Positions 1-10,788 of a DNA stretch of 64,000 bases are shown one piece after another. Source of the DNA: Nephrocerus scutellatus (taxonomy: Eukaryota > Arthropoda > Insecta > Diptera > Pipunculidae). Both the position numbers and the translations under genes were made by a program. The notes beneath the pieces are model-generated. The model was not told where the DNA came from. It worked only from the letters and a program-made list of their open reading frames with translations, and did not search any database. The stretch covers positions 86,432,419 to 86,496,418 of the forward strand of contig OX352761.1 of the NCBI GenBank assembly GCA_947095585.1, given 5' to 3'. Each line of letters opens with the position of its first letter. Position 1 is the first letter of the stretch.

Positions 1-24
1 CCGACTGCCGTGCCACGGTCAAGT

Positions 25-48
25 GAAGTTAATATAGAGAATTTAAAA
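25..48 (+). repeat. Terminus of the 470-bp TIR repeat family
   Basis: The stretch matches the end of the repeat seen in full at about 22205-22674: a GAAGTTAATATAGAG core followed by AATTTAAAA. Only the end is present, because the window begins inside or just beyond the copy. The assignment rests on sequence identity with the other copies in this window. Confidence 0.6.
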
Positions 49-975
49 AATACAAAGCATCGAAGCTTGTATTTATTGAAAGCCAAAATACAGCTCATCT
101 TAATTCTATAATCTTAAACTACAGTAGCATAATAATATGGGAGAAGAAAGAAAGAGATTATTTTTCCTTGAATGTCGGGCAGTGCAACTGCGTCATGATG
201 TTGTTTTCGTCTGCGCAGCTTCATGATGATTTCACTTGTTTACGTCTGCTTATTGTTCATGTCTGGACCTGTTGTTGTTTTGATGTGATGTGGTGTACGA
301 TGGTCGGTGATTTCGTATTACTTATCCGATTTGAATCTCTCTAAGCTTAACTTGTATAATTAAGTATTGTCAATTGTCAATATTCTATGGTGAACATTAT
401 CAGTAAAATGTGCACACCAAGCACTATGTGCTTTAAGTTTATATATTATGAGTTTATATTATTGATGTAGTCATATTACTTTAAGAAGGTTGTCTGTTAT
501 ATGTGCACATCAAGCACAAGGCACATGATATGAAGTTCGTTGGTAAGCTGAGATCATTACGTGTACTCGTTATGATTTTGCTTGCCTCAATGTTTTATGT
601 CGTGTGACCATGCAGCTCTTCCCACGACCATTAGCACATTCCAAAATTCTGTGTTGACTATCGGTGTGAAGTTAAATTTAATTTTGTAAAACCCAGGCGA
701 GTTGCTATTCAACAGCCAATTGTGTCGGTTTATTTTTATAGCAAAACACAATCTAACTTGAATAATTTTGTCAACATACTTTTTTCTGTTGGACAAAACC
801 TTTATTTAATTTTTCTTATTTTATATTTATATTGGTTTTGTTTGATTAAGTCGTACAGAAATAAATACAAATAGTTATAAAATTACTGGAACAATTTAAA
901 TTTATGTGTCAATTAAATAAAAATAAAATATTGATTGAAAATTTGGTCGTTAAAATAAATTTAATAAATTTAAAT
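49..975. other. AT-rich stretch, possible BEL LTR region
   Basis: No coding sequence is recognisable. Two similar blocks around a GTGCACA..CAAGCAC motif lie near 410-430 and 500-530. The stretch sits directly upstream of a BEL/Pao gag remnant, so part of it may be that element's LTR and leader. A GC-rich TGGAGGCCCCGGCGAC segment at about 977-992 could be a primer-binding site, but no second LTR copy is present to prove it. Confidence 0.3.
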
Positions 976-1609
976 TTGGAGGCCCCGGCGACATTTTGTA
1001 CATCTGTTATTAATAGTGATCGTGTTTTGTTAAGTGTTTCAAAAAGCAATGTATTCGTTTGAGGATTTTGTGGCTAACCAGACTGATGTTGCGCAGGCAA
1101 TTACTTAGTTCAGTACGAATGTTACAAAGGTTCTAAGGATCGCCCCGTACAGTGTCGTACTACAACAAGAAACTAAAATATCTTGACGAGGTATTTAGCA
1201 CATTTGGAGATACCCATCTCTCCTTACTGGAGTTTCAATCTACGAATTTGGATTCGGATTATTATAATGCTGGGTACTATGATCGTGTTAAAAGCGATTA
1301 TAGTTATAACACTCAAAACATACTGTAATCCGCTTTGCAAGAGCTTCTGGTGAAGGGTTCAGCATCTGAGTCAGCTGAAAGCCTTTCAAGAGCAGAAGGT
1401 TTTACGTTGCCAGTCGCTCAAGGAGCGATGCCACCACAGCAAAGATAAAATCCTCCAAAACTGATAGATAATCCTCCGCCATTAGCTAATACACAAAGAA
1501 TCCAACAATTAACGTCAAGCAACGATGACACACGACTGTGTGGTGTAGTCAATAGACAGCAGTCTTTTATGACTCAATTGCGGCATCTGATGGATGGAAT
1601 TAACTAACA

Positions 1610-1966
1610 ATGACAAACATCCAAGCACTATTATCAACTCAAAAAAGATATTGGAATGAAATTATGGCCAACAACATGCCAATCTGTGAAATAGCAATTC
1701 CAGACTCCGAACCTTTCGGATATTCTCTTAACCAATATTATGAGTTGGAGGAAAGTGTTGACGTTATCCTCATTGAACTATCAACAAGGTTGGAAAGCGT
1801 GTCGGTTCCTGCATCCACACCAATGCCACATAACAATCTTCAGCTACCAAAAATTTCCATTCCAACGTTTGAAGGGAATTATCTGAAATGGAGCCAGTTT
1901 TATTATATCTACACGCAAATGGTACATAATACAACGATCTCCAAGGCTGAAATTTTTTTTACCTGA
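1610..1966 (+). pseudogene. BEL/Pao gag N-terminal fragment
   Basis: An open stretch of 118 codons carries the typical BEL gag block LPKISIPTFEGNYLKWSQFY at about residues 79-98, followed by a Val-His-Asn segment (MVHNTT) that in intact elements leads into the KLYYL-type motif. The frame is lost at a run of T around 1951-1960, after which the gag sequence continues in another frame (NNSLTGEGKSIIQHLPV). Gag would form the retrotransposon particle. The reading start is arbitrary because the upstream gag sequence (from about 1048) is full of stops. Confidence 0.65.
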
Positions 1967-2667
1967 ACAATAGTTTAACTGGGGAAGGAAAATCAATCAT
2001 TCAACACCTTCCAGTATCGAACCACAATTATTCCACAGCATGGACATTGGAGAGAACAGCACTTCTCAACAAATTACTGTCGCAGCCAGGCAGTCAAGTG
2101 GAATCTACTGCCGCAATCAAGGCTTTACATGATGTGACTACGAAATGCGTCCTTGGATTACAGAATCTGGGCGTAGCAGTGGAATCATACTACATACATA
2201 TCAGTCCTTAAAGAAACCCAACGAATTGCCACAACTGAATTAATTTTTGACCTTCTTGGAGCAGCGGTTTTAGTCATAAGAAGCCATCGGCTTCAAAGGA
2301 GGAACAATGGGATCATTAGGTAAGAATTCGAATAAAGCAGTTCTAAAATCTTGTCTAACTACAGGGAACTCTATGTGCAAGCTGTGCCGACAGAGCCATC
2401 AATTGTTCAGATGTTCGAGATTTCTGCATATGTCACCATCCGCTCGCCTCAACTCAAGGAGTGGAAATTATGCAAGAATTGCCTGAGAGAGGAACACGCA
2501 ACACAACAATGATCCGTCGAGAATATGTAGCGCAAATCACAACACACGCTATTCTACGATGCCTAAAAGGGGCAGAAGTACAGCAGCCCAACAAACAGCA
2601 GGATTGGACCAAGCAGCCTATACCACACAATCAACAATTAATGTGGCTACCAGACATGACACATTAA
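1967..2667 (+). pseudogene. BEL/Pao gag C-terminal fragment with zinc-knuckle block
   Basis: Across several frames the gag continues: SLTGEGKSIIQHLPV, then WTLERTALLNKLLSQPGS, then a cysteine block (CKLCRQSHQLFRCSRF followed by LHMSPSARLNSR) that matches the conserved zinc-knuckle region of BEL gag proteins. Stops near 2215-2250 and several frameshifts show it is dead. The sequence ends close to 2667 where the left target duplication of the SINE starts. The next BEL domain, protease, resumes after the SINE, so gag and protease were one element before insertion. Confidence 0.6.
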
Positions 2668-2673
2668 TCCAAT
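2661..2673. repeat. Left target-site duplication of the SINE
   Basis: ACATTAATCCAAT occurs here and again at 2963-2975, flanking the SINE body exactly. Thirteen identical bases are in the usual range for LINE-mediated SINE insertion. Confidence 0.75.
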
Positions 2674-2962
2674 AAATAATAACAATAATATTCGGAGCGA
2701 CAGACCATTGCGGTCCAAGGCCTGGCTTCTCGCAACCATTTGTGTTGAGCATGTATATTTTTGCAAACAAATGGAGGGGACCTACAATTTAATGCCGGAT
2801 CCGAACGGCAAATTGAGAAGCTTTCCGTGACAAGTAATTACTCTCTGACGTTTGTTAGACTTTCGCGAGAGGTGGGACACCGTGAAAAATACTTTTGGTG
2901 GGATTTGAACCACGAACCTCCTGCTCAGAAGTCCATCTCTTATCCACTGAACCACGGCGCCC
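2674..2962 (-). mobile_element. tRNA-derived SINE inserted in BEL element
   Basis: On the minus strand the element starts with a tRNA-like head of about 65 nt at 2962-2897. It contains an A-box-like TGGTTCAGTGG and a perfect B-box GGTTCAAATCC, the two internal RNA polymerase III promoter elements. The body runs about 220 nt further and ends in an A/T-rich TTATTGTTATTATT tail beside the left target duplication. The 13-bp direct repeats on both sides fit insertion by a LINE machinery. The head resembles an arginine tRNA more than others, but that is a weak impression. The + strand sequence through the head can be read as an open frame, which is fortuitous. Confidence 0.8.
2897..2962 (-). promoter_or_regulatory. 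Pol III internal promoter (A and B boxes) of SINE head
   Basis: The tRNA-like segment carries an A-box-like TGGTTCAGTGG and a B box GGTTCAAATCC about 35 nt apart, the spacing expected for a tRNA-type promoter. It is not called as a functional tRNA because the acceptor stem and anticodon arm are not convincingly paired. Confidence 0.65.
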
Positions 2963-3119
2963 ACATTAATCCAATGCCGTGCTTTAATTTTTTTAATCTT
3001 TAAATAAACAGTCCTTTGAACATAATCGGTGTAAAAAATAATAAATTCACAAAAACGTACAAACGTCAACATTCAGTCGCGGCGAACCAATTATTCAAGA
3101 GTGATTGAAGTCTTTGTCT

Positions 3120-3474
3120 TGGACACAATCATTCAGAAGCAATCTAACCACACAATCAAGCCAGACAACTGGATAATACCACAAAATCGTCTACTTGCCA
3201 ACCCGATTTTTATAGACCTCAAGAAGTCGACATGCTCATTGGTGCGGAATTTTACAACGAAGGGATGATGGTCGGTCAAGAATCAGTCAGCTCAATGCAT
3301 AATAGCCTTTCGCTGCAAAACACATTTTTCGGGTGGGTTGTGCTCGGAAAGGTTGAGAACTCACCATATTACTATTTCGTAATATCAGCTACACTATCTG
3401 TTTCTTGGCATCGTATCGGCATGTGTGTGCTGTCCCCGAAACTGGAGATGCATAAAGGAACAAAGTGCCTTTAA
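3120..3474 (+). pseudogene. BEL/Pao protease fragment
   Basis: Reading across frames gives a segment ending in DNWIIPQNRLLANP and then, from 3232, MLIGAEFYNEGMMVG with a downstream LQNTFFGWVVLGKVEN. These match the BEL-type protease C-terminal half, where an LADP motif, an IDLLIGAD motif and a T.GWI.SG motif follow each other. The Asp of the usual GAD is Glu here. The segment directly follows the SINE and belongs to the same dead element as the gag fragments upstream. Confidence 0.6.
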
Positions 3475-4056
3475 TGCATCTCGATCGGTTTCGTAAAACA
3501 TTTGCCATCCGAACATACTCTGCAGATTAGTGGAGGATATTAATTCGGTAATTTGAGTATAATGACGATGTGCCAGAATGTATCGCATAAAATAAGTGAT
3601 TTATGCAATCGAAAACAGATGTGGGTAAAGTGCAGAGACCGTGTCTGGTCAAGGATCGAATAGTTGTGCCGGTCACGACAAACTCAAACAAAAAACAAAC
3701 ACATAATGAGTATTGCTTTCGGAACTAACACACACAAAACTAACAAAATCGAGTTTTGGCTGCTTATAGGAAAGAATTTTGTTGAAGAAAAATACTATGT
3801 GCTTATTGCTCTATGATTACAAACCGTTTTCCTCAGTAGCACCCTGCTGCATTATTACCACAGGCAATAATTGAATGTTAAATCATTCATTAGTGAGTAC
3901 TCGGTGTATTCGGTGTACTCCATGTACTGAATGAATGAAAAACTATGCAAGCGTGCGGGGCAAATTTAAGAGTATAAGCCTCATAAACGTGCACCATGCA
4001 CCCACAGGAGTGAACGAATTGCCAGTTCATAGAACACCCAACGCACTGTAACTCTC
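3475..4056. other. Unassigned spacer
   Basis: No gene or mobile-element domain is recognised. The only visible structure is a short repetitive passage around 3890-3935 (ACTCGGTGTATTCGGTGTAC and related words). Confidence 0.4.
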
Positions 4057-4740
4057 ATGAAGTTGCACAGCCTTGAGCACGACAACACCTCACATATTCT
4101 ACTTCCCTCCGAAGTTGAATTAGCCATACGCAGTGTTAAACCTTCCAAAGCCATTGGACCTTATGGAATCGCAATGATAATGCTCAAACATACCTCACTC
4201 AAATCTTTAACCTCTCACTTGAAACATTGGACATCCCTGACCCTTGGAAAACGGGCAGAATTATTCCCCTACTCAAGCCCGGTAAACTGACAGCTAAAGG
4301 ATCCAAGTATCGTCCAATTTCTCTCCTGTCTCCAACAGTGAAAATACTAGAAGCTATACTACTTACTCAGCTTCATTCAGAACTCCAGTTAGCTGAAAAC
4401 CAACACGGCTTTCGCAAGAGGCGCAGCACAACCACAGCCCTTTCGGAGATCACAACACTCATCTCGCAAGGACGTCCGCACTGTCCTTGTTGCACTGGAC
4501 CTATCTAAGGCATTCGACACCGTTGACCTAGGCATCTTACTATAAGACATCCTAGAGTCACAGCTTTCCAACACCACGAAACGTTGGCTTACCAACTACC
4601 TTAATGGTAGGAAATCCTACGTCGAATTTCGGAACAAAATATCGCTATACAGGAAAGTCAAGCAAGGTGTACCCCAAGGAGGGGTCCTCTCACCGACACT
4701 CTTCAACCACTGTCTCCAGAAAAATCGTCCGCTAAACTTT
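4057..4740 (+). pseudogene. Jockey-like RT, N-terminal half (broken)
   Basis: Motifs visible across frames include a KPSKAIGPYGI block (usually KAPGPDGI), PWKTGRIIPLLKPGK, SKYRPISLLSPTVKILEAIL, ENQHGFRKRRSTTTAL, a LDLSKAFDTVD motif carrying the first catalytic aspartate, and KQGVPQGGVLSPTLFN. The chain changes frame near 4230 and 4490 and has a stop near 4542. The sequence stops matching at about 4720, right where the YADD active-site block should follow. Reverse transcription is therefore impossible from this copy. Confidence 0.7.
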
Positions 4741-5717
4741 TCACCACCTGGACCAAAGAAGTCAACCTACAGCTCGACATCTCGATACACGGCAGGACAA
4801 TCCCTACAATCAAACATCCAAAGATTTTGGGGGTCACATTCGACAATCTGCTGACAGTTTCGACTCACTCGGGAAACATTAACAAACGAGTCATGTCCAG
4901 AAATAAAGTCCTCAAATCCCTAGCGGGCAGTACATCGGGTAAAGACAAAAAAACCCTTCGTACCACATATCAACCGATTGGCAGATCGGTACTGAACTAT
5001 GCGGCACCCATTTGGACACCTCGCCTCTGCCACACACAATGGCAGAAGCTTCAATCCTGTCAGAATGCTGCTCTTCGCATCATCACTGGCTGCCACCGCA
5101 TGTCACATGAGGACCATCTCAATCAAGAAATCCAAATGCTTAAAGTGAAAGAGCACAACGAGCTTCTTGCCAAACAATTCCTACTGGCATGTCACAAACC
5201 CGATCACCCGAACAGTGACCTGCTCACCCTCAACACACCACCCAGGCATATCCGATCAGATATTCGTAAGTTCCGCGAAGAGACAAACCAATTCATCGCA
5301 CATACACCTCTAGATCCAGCAGACTATAAAGCAGCCGTAAATGCAATTCACCAAGCGTCAGTCAGAGCCGCACTAGATGATCGCCAAATTAACATCGTGT
5401 TGGGAGGTCGCCCTCCCCCTATACATCAAAGCGAGGAAAACATCCCCAGACAAACCAGATCAACCCTGGCACAACTGAGATCAGGATGGAGCTCTTTTAT
5501 GAATAGCTACATACACCGCTTACGTGACAGCATCATCGATCAATGCCCGGACTGTGGTGCATCACCACATAACAAAGCTCATCTATTCAGCTGCCCGTCC
5601 CATCCGACGTTACTCACACCGCTATCACTATGGACACAGCCTGTCGAAGCAGCCGCATTTCTGGGCCTGGACTGTTCCGACAGCTACACAAACACAACAA
5701 CCCAACGTTTGGACTAA
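4741..5717 (+). pseudogene. Jockey-like RT, thumb and C-terminal domain
   Basis: From 4827 there are 296 open codons running from the KILGVTFDNLLT block through RSVLNYAAPIWTPRL and QKLQSCQNAALRIITG to a C-terminal CPDCGASPHNKAHLFSC zinc-finger-like motif (about residues 236-252). These are typical of the region after the RT active site in Jockey-type LINEs. The upstream join at about 4720-4760 lacks roughly the YADD segment. The ORF ends just before the CAA tract, as expected for a LINE ORF2 close to its 3' end. Confidence 0.75.
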
Positions 5718-5735
5718 CACGAATTAATAGTTGCT

Positions 5736-5811
<76 letters not shown>
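5736..5811 (+). repeat. (CAA)n microsatellite at LINE 3' end
   Basis: About 25 consecutive CAA/ACA triplets occur at the 3' end of the Jockey-like LINE. It produces long Asn or Gln runs in two overlapping frames, which are not protein genes. Confidence 0.9.
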
Positions 5812-5812
<1 letters not shown>

Positions 5813-5842
5813 ATCAATATCAAGCCCATTCAACATCTATAA

Positions 5843-6700
5843 CGGGCTCCGACAAGCGGATGAACTTGCCTGCGTCCTCTTCAACGTTGGAGAAAGTGAT
5901 CCGAGACTCTGACGTAACGGCAAGGGGAACAATACTCTATAAGTCCATTCAGATACTGGCTTACGTAGACGACATCGACATCGTTGTTAGAAAGGAAAGG
6001 GCTGTACAGGAAGCTTTCATCCAGATCGAGCGGGTCTGTGAGTAGAAGATCCAACATTGGTCCTTCAATTAAAATAGTGGAGCGAGAATTTGAAGTATCC
6101 TTTAAATATGTAAATTGTAGCTGCCGATAACAGCAGGGAACCAGAAATACGCGCACGCTCAAAGCCAACAAAGCCTACTTTAGTCGGTCAAGACTCTTCA
6201 AATCCAGGAATTTAACCATAACATCCAAGCTGCTGGTATATAAGACAATTGTCATACCGTACTTACATATAGATTCCAGACTTGGGTGCTTAGCAAAAAG
6301 CATTCTGACATCTAAGCCGCGATCGAGAGAAAAGTCTTACGGAGAATTTTTGGTCCCTTATGTGAGGAAGGACGCTTCCGTAGACTCTATAATAATGAGA
6401 TCTACGAGCGTTACCGCGATGTCGACATTGTGAAGAGAATTAATCTCGGTAGGCTCCAGTGGCAGGACACCTAGCTCGCATGAGCGAAGAGGATCCTGCT
6501 CGGAAAGTCCTTTGCGATAGGATTTATGGAACACGATAGCGAGGCCGGCCAAGCCTACGCTGGAAGGATGGCGTAGACCAGGACGCCTAGAGTTTATAGA
6601 TGCCAAACTGGATGAAATCGGCTCGAAATCGGGACCGGTGGAGAGATTTTCCCTGAATGACTTGCGCCACGGCAATAAGCTGGGCTAAGCTCTTTATTAA
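5843..6700 (+). mobile_element. RTE-like LINE fragment (RT C-terminal part)
   Basis: The sequence is a diverged plus-strand copy of the minus-strand LINE at 13018-16070. Shared blocks include a degenerate GLRQ(AD) region, LEKVIRDSDVTARGTILYKS, an active-site region where YADD has become YVDD (LAYVDDIDIV), and the arm around YNNEIYERYRDVDIV. It is riddled with stops and indels. A tiny further piece of the same family (YEINECYCDVA-like) lies near 7000-7046. Confidence 0.7.
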
Positions 6701-7110
6701 ACTTCAAAAATCGAAGAAATGTAATTTACAATATATATCATTCCTTAGGTTTGTAGCCGGTTTCAATTTATTTCTTTAGAATTCTCTCTGATTCATTAAA
6801 AAAGAAAAACGGAAAAAGATCACGAAACTATAAACGACGAGATTCCAATGCTTTAACCAATGCATCATGGTCTGGGAAAACCCTGAACAAGAAAATATTA
6901 CAAATAATTACGAAATTGAGCCATTAAATCTGTAGTACAGTTCTGTCCTTCTGCAACTTGACTTCTTCTTTTTCTGGCATTTTTGCGTGAGTGTGAGTTT
7001 ATTTCTAGAACTATGAGATCAACGAGTGTTACTGCGATGTCGCCAAGCTCGGTTAGCAAGACAGCCATGTCTTAGAAATCAGATGTAGTTGCGTTGAACA
7101 GTTAAGAGCT
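6701..7110. other. Unassigned spacer with small RTE scrap
   Basis: Apart from the fragment near 7000-7046 that resembles the RTE-like LINE 3' coding part, nothing recognisable is present before the left target duplication of the solo LTR. Confidence 0.4.
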
Positions 7111-7115
7111 AAACA
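7111..7115. repeat. Left target duplication of solo LTR
   Basis: AAACA is present here and at 8170-8174 immediately outside the TG...CA ends of the LTR-like block. Confidence 0.5.
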
Positions 7116-7736
7116 TGTGTTGTAAGGTGACCACTTCACAACTAAGTTACCCTATTAAGTGGTAATAGCACTGCAACATATTTGCAATGTCGTAATCCCA
7201 AATAAATGCCCTACAACAATCTTGCAATCTTGCAATACTAAATTAATTTATAAATAATTATTCACATCCGTTGAACGAACATCCATCCGCTATTTCGCAA
7301 TCCTAAATCAATATCCTACATTGTTGCAACCTTGCAACAATTTATTACAACAATTAATACATCGCCCTAAATCAATGTCCGTTATTGCCCAATACCAGAG
7401 CAATAAACCAAACCAATAACACACAGCAATTTAACCGAAATGTACTTTATGCCGACGCAGCATGTAGTACACAACACAATACAAACGATCAAGTCGTTGT
7501 ACTGATTCGGTGTCGTACGACGACGTATGCTGATGTTATGATTACATCCATTCACCTCCAACTCATATTGCGCAACCTTGTTGCAATACGATTCTGTTGT
7601 AGGTCACAATCGTGCTCATGAATTCTATTTCCTCTGTTGCGCATCGAACTCGTATTCTTTGATGCGTCAGTAACAAAGCTCTGGTATACTAGACTTTGAA
7701 TACAAGCTTTAGGGCAGCGTGTTTGAAAAAGCTCCA

Positions 7737-7745
7737 TATAAATAG
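7737..7745 (+). promoter_or_regulatory. TATA box in solo LTR
   Basis: TATAAATAG is followed 34 nt later by an initiator-like TCAGTC, a plausible RNA polymerase II start for a retroelement transcript. The spacing is slightly long, so the exact start is uncertain. Confidence 0.4.
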
Positions 7746-7876
7746 AGCGAGTCATATCACAAGGTGGGAGTCAGTCTTGTAATCAACCAGTGAGATACAC
7801 ACGGAGTCACTCTTGTAATCAATCAGTGAGATAAACATAGAGTCAATCAGAGAGTCGATCAGAAAATCAGTCGATA

Positions 7877-8060
7877 ATTCTTTAAATCAAAATACAAAAT
7901 CTTGTGCATAATTATTTAAATCGAAATACTAAATCTTGTGTATAATTCTTTAAATTATAATACAAAATCTGGTCCATAATTCTTTTAAATCAAACTACTA
8001 AATCTTGTGCATAATACTTTAAATCAAAATACCAATTCTTGTGCATAAGTGTTTAAGAAC
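7877..8060 (+). repeat. AT-rich tandem repeat in solo LTR
   Basis: A degenerate unit of about 34-43 nt built around AAATCTTGTGCATAATTCTT recurs about five times. The units differ by point changes and small indels, so the array is old. Confidence 0.65.
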
Positions 8061-8174
8061 TATAATTACCAAATCGTATGAATATTTAATTTTAAGTAGA
8101 AATAGAATTTTTATTAATAAAACTAAATTAAACAAAAAAAATATTGCTTGTTGATTTATTTGGACAACAAAACA

Positions 8175-8790
8175 TCGTGAAAAACAGATAACCCAAAAAT
8201 AGTGTAAATTAGTATTAGAACCTCTTTCTAAGAGCTAATACTACAGCAAATGATTGGCTTAGCTAATACAATTTCCTGTATAGGAACTTTGAATTGCACT
8301 TACGTTTTTTTTTTTAGATTTATTTATTTATTCATTATTCCTTTCAGTTATTGTGTGTTAAGCTATTATAATCAATTAAACAATAGAAATACGGAAACTC
8401 TAATAAAAATTATAATAATTAAAAATTTTCCAAAAAAATTTTTTTTAAAAGAAATGAACAAGATGAGATCATTCTTTAACTATTAATAGTTATTGGTGAA
8501 TGAAATTTCATAAAGAAAAATAACTTATTTTTGAAGAATGTGGGGTACATAAGCTTATGAGCTAGATTTTACATTTTTTTAAATTTTAGTGCTAAGTAAA
8601 ACTTACTTTTTCAGATACATTTGATTGCTTATTAGCTCTTTAGTTATTATTATTAGTTATTTTTAAAAATATTTTATTTAGTTAAAAAAAGATAGAAGAA
8701 AGAAAGGGTAATATTGAACATCAGAATAGCATTATAAATCTCATAAAAAATAATAAACAAAATATAATAAAAAATAATAACACAACATAC
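8175..8790. other. AT-rich spacer
   Basis: Very AT-rich DNA with runs of A and T and no coding or repeat domain that I recognise. Confidence 0.4.
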
Positions 8791-9121
8791 TTAGGTGGTT
8801 TTTACATTCCAAAGCAAAGAAAATATTAGGCAGGAAGTCATGGTAATGATTCGATATTGTCAAGATCAATTGAGAACAGCCATCTTCTAACTTTCTTTAA
8901 AAAGGAATTAATGTTGTGAGTGGTTCTGGTATCGTAAGGTAGTTATTAAAATATGTTGGTGAAGTAACTAAGTAAAAATGCGTGAAATGAGTTCTATGTG
9001 CGAAAGGGACATTTACAAATGACATATCATTGACACGCAAATTATAAACACTAGAGTATCTGGTAGCAATATTACTACTTCGTATAAAGTATTCTCTAAG
9101 TACTTTAAGTTTCCCCGCATA

Positions 9122-10270
9122 CTAGAGACTTTCTGTCGGCCGATAGTTTGAATCAGTATGAACATGTATGCAAGTGCGCAGACACAACGATTTGGTATCG
9201 GCCGATAAAAAAGTCTCTACTGTGTAAATAACTCTAAATGTGTACAAGTGTCGAAGTGGAAGAATGCCAAGATCGTAAAAAAGAGGCCAAGTATGTGTAA
9301 GGCGGCTTTTACCACATATGATGTGCACGATATGCTTCTGGGTTAACAACAGCGGTTTTAATGTGTTAAGATATGCTCCGCCCCAGACTGTAATGCCGTA
9401 CTGAAGTTTCGAGTTAGCTAAGCCATAGTAAATCATAGTCAATAATTTTTTGGAACAATATGGTTTCAAATGGTACATTTTCCGCGTAACCAGTGTCATA
9501 CAAGATTTTAATGATTGTATGTGCGCTTTACAGTTCAAGTTAAAGTCAATAATAACTCCAAGATATTTAAAAGACTCGACAAATTCTATTTTAAAGCAGG
9601 TATTAGAGCATGAATTGCTCGCCATAAAATTATTTTTACCACAAGTATGTAGAGGTAAGCAAGCCTTTTGGCAGTTGTGAGAGTGAAAGATAATATGATG
9701 ATCAGAGACTACATTTCCGGATATCTTAAAGATCATAGCTTTAGTTTTATCACTTATTAATTGTTTGTGATGTGCAAACCAGTGTCTTAATATAGTGAGA
9801 TCTGCTTTTAATTTCCTAATACATTTGAACGTGGAAAATCCATGATAAGCAAAAGCAATATCATCTGCATAAGCTGTGAGCCTACCTTTGAATTTTTGGT
9901 AGAATAAAGAATTAATATAAATTAAAAATAATAGAGGGCCCAACACAGAGCCTTGTGGTACACCATTCTTCAATTGCTGAGAACTACTGAATACCCCATT
10001 TATTTTAACTTTTTGTTCCCTACCTTTTAAGTAAGACACTAGCCAGTCATACATTTGGCCCCTAAAACCGGTATGATATAACTTTTCTAAAAGTAGGTCT
10101 TGATCAACCATGTCAAATGCTTTTGTCATATCTATAAATAATGCCGCTGTCGACTGACTTTTGTTGAGTTCTTTGTACATACACGTACATACATGTACAG
10201 TTGATTTCCCAGATCGAAACCCGAATTGTTCTTCCGCAAAAAATGTATTTCTATCTAAGAACGAAACCAT
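9122..10270 (-). pseudogene. CR1-like LINE reverse transcriptase core
   Basis: An open run of 382 codons includes QFGFRSGKST, FIDMTKAFDMVD (first catalytic Asp), NGVPQGSVLGPLLFLIYINS, and TAYADDIAFAYHG carrying the catalytic Asp pair. These are followed by a FKYLGVIID thumb motif and a KLQYGITVWGGAY block. The domain would copy LINE RNA at a nicked target. The N-terminal part of the RT (10270-10790) is present only as stop-filled sequence in several frames with recognisable KLVSNYRPISLLP-like words. Confidence 0.85.
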
Positions 10271-10788
10271 ACGCGATTTAACTATTTTTCGAAAAGTTTA
10301 CTGAAAGTGGGAAGGAGAGATATAGGTCTATAGTTTGAAACAAGTTTTCTATTACCCTTTTTGTGTAAGGGAATAACTTCCGCACATTTCATAGACTTTG
10401 GAAATTTACCGTTAGCTATGCTTAATTAAAAAAGATAGCACAATACATCAATGATATACCATACTACATTTTTAAGAGGTTAATAGAAATACCATCACTG
10501 GAGCTAGAGTTTTTACTTTTTAAGCTTAAAATCTGCTCGTAAATCTCTACAGGGGTAATTAAAAAAAATCCGAAACTATTCGTCTGGTATCTTTTTTCAA
10601 GAAGATTTGCAGCCATCATGCTGGAGGATCATAGGCTTTAATTTAACAGAAATATCCACGAAGTAATCATTGAATCATTTAGCTATACTGTAAACGTCTG
10701 AACTTTCTACATTATCGAAAACCATGCTTTGGATTACGGTAGATTTATTACCTTCACCTAATAAGTTGTTCACAATTCTCCATTCTTC

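Larger units (their letters stand above)
976..3480 (+). mobile_element. Degenerate BEL/Pao LTR retrotransposon (gag-protease part)
   Basis: Fragments in consecutive order resemble BEL/Pao gag (LPKISIPTFEGNYLKW), a CxxC-rich gag zinc-knuckle segment, and the BEL protease end (MLIGAEFYNEGMMVG). All are broken by stops and frame changes. The reverse transcriptase and integrase parts are not found downstream; the element gives way to unrelated DNA and then a Jockey-like LINE. A SINE is inserted at 2674-2962 between gag and protease. The family call is established knowledge of conserved gag and protease blocks; the boundaries are approximate. Confidence 0.7.
4057..5830 (+). mobile_element. 5'-truncated Jockey-like LINE with CAA tail
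   Basis: The element begins within the reverse transcriptase and lacks endonuclease and ORF1, as is usual after incomplete reverse transcription. RT motifs appear in order up to GVPQGGVLSP, followed by the thumb and the cysteine-containing C-terminal domain (CPDCGASPHNKAHLFSC). A deletion has removed the YADD catalytic segment. The 3' end runs into a long CAA microsatellite, consistent with a repetitive LINE tail. The clade call is by resemblance to Jockey-type RT sequences. Confidence 0.75.
7116..8169 (+). mobile_element. Solo LTR, about 1.05 kb
   Basis: The block starts TGTGTTGTAAGG and ends GGACAACA, so it has TG...CA ends with short inverted termini (TGTTGT near the start, ACAACA at the end), and is flanked by a 5-bp AAACA duplication. 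It contains a TATAAATAG box at 7737-7745 followed by initiator-like TCAGTC at 7771, a 34-bp direct repeat containing CTTGTAATCAA at about 7768-7836, and an AT-rich tandem repeat near 7877-8060. No internal retrotransposon sequence is attached. Superfamily is not assigned; a 5-bp duplication fits BEL, Copia and some Gypsy elements. Confidence 0.6.

Noticed and set aside
2897..2962. A functional tRNA gene
   Set aside because: A and B boxes are present, but acceptor pairing is not convincing and a SINE body and target duplications follow.
2761..3072. Overlapping open frames on both strands across the SINE
   Set aside because: They run through the tRNA-like head and target duplication and have no protein similarity that I recognise.
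5630..5842. Poly-Asn and poly-Gln open frames
   Set aside because: They are translations of the CAA microsatellite at the LINE tail.
8250..8486. 78-codon open frame
   Set aside because: Extremely AT-rich, low-complexity translation (Phe, Ile, Asn, Lys) with no similarity.
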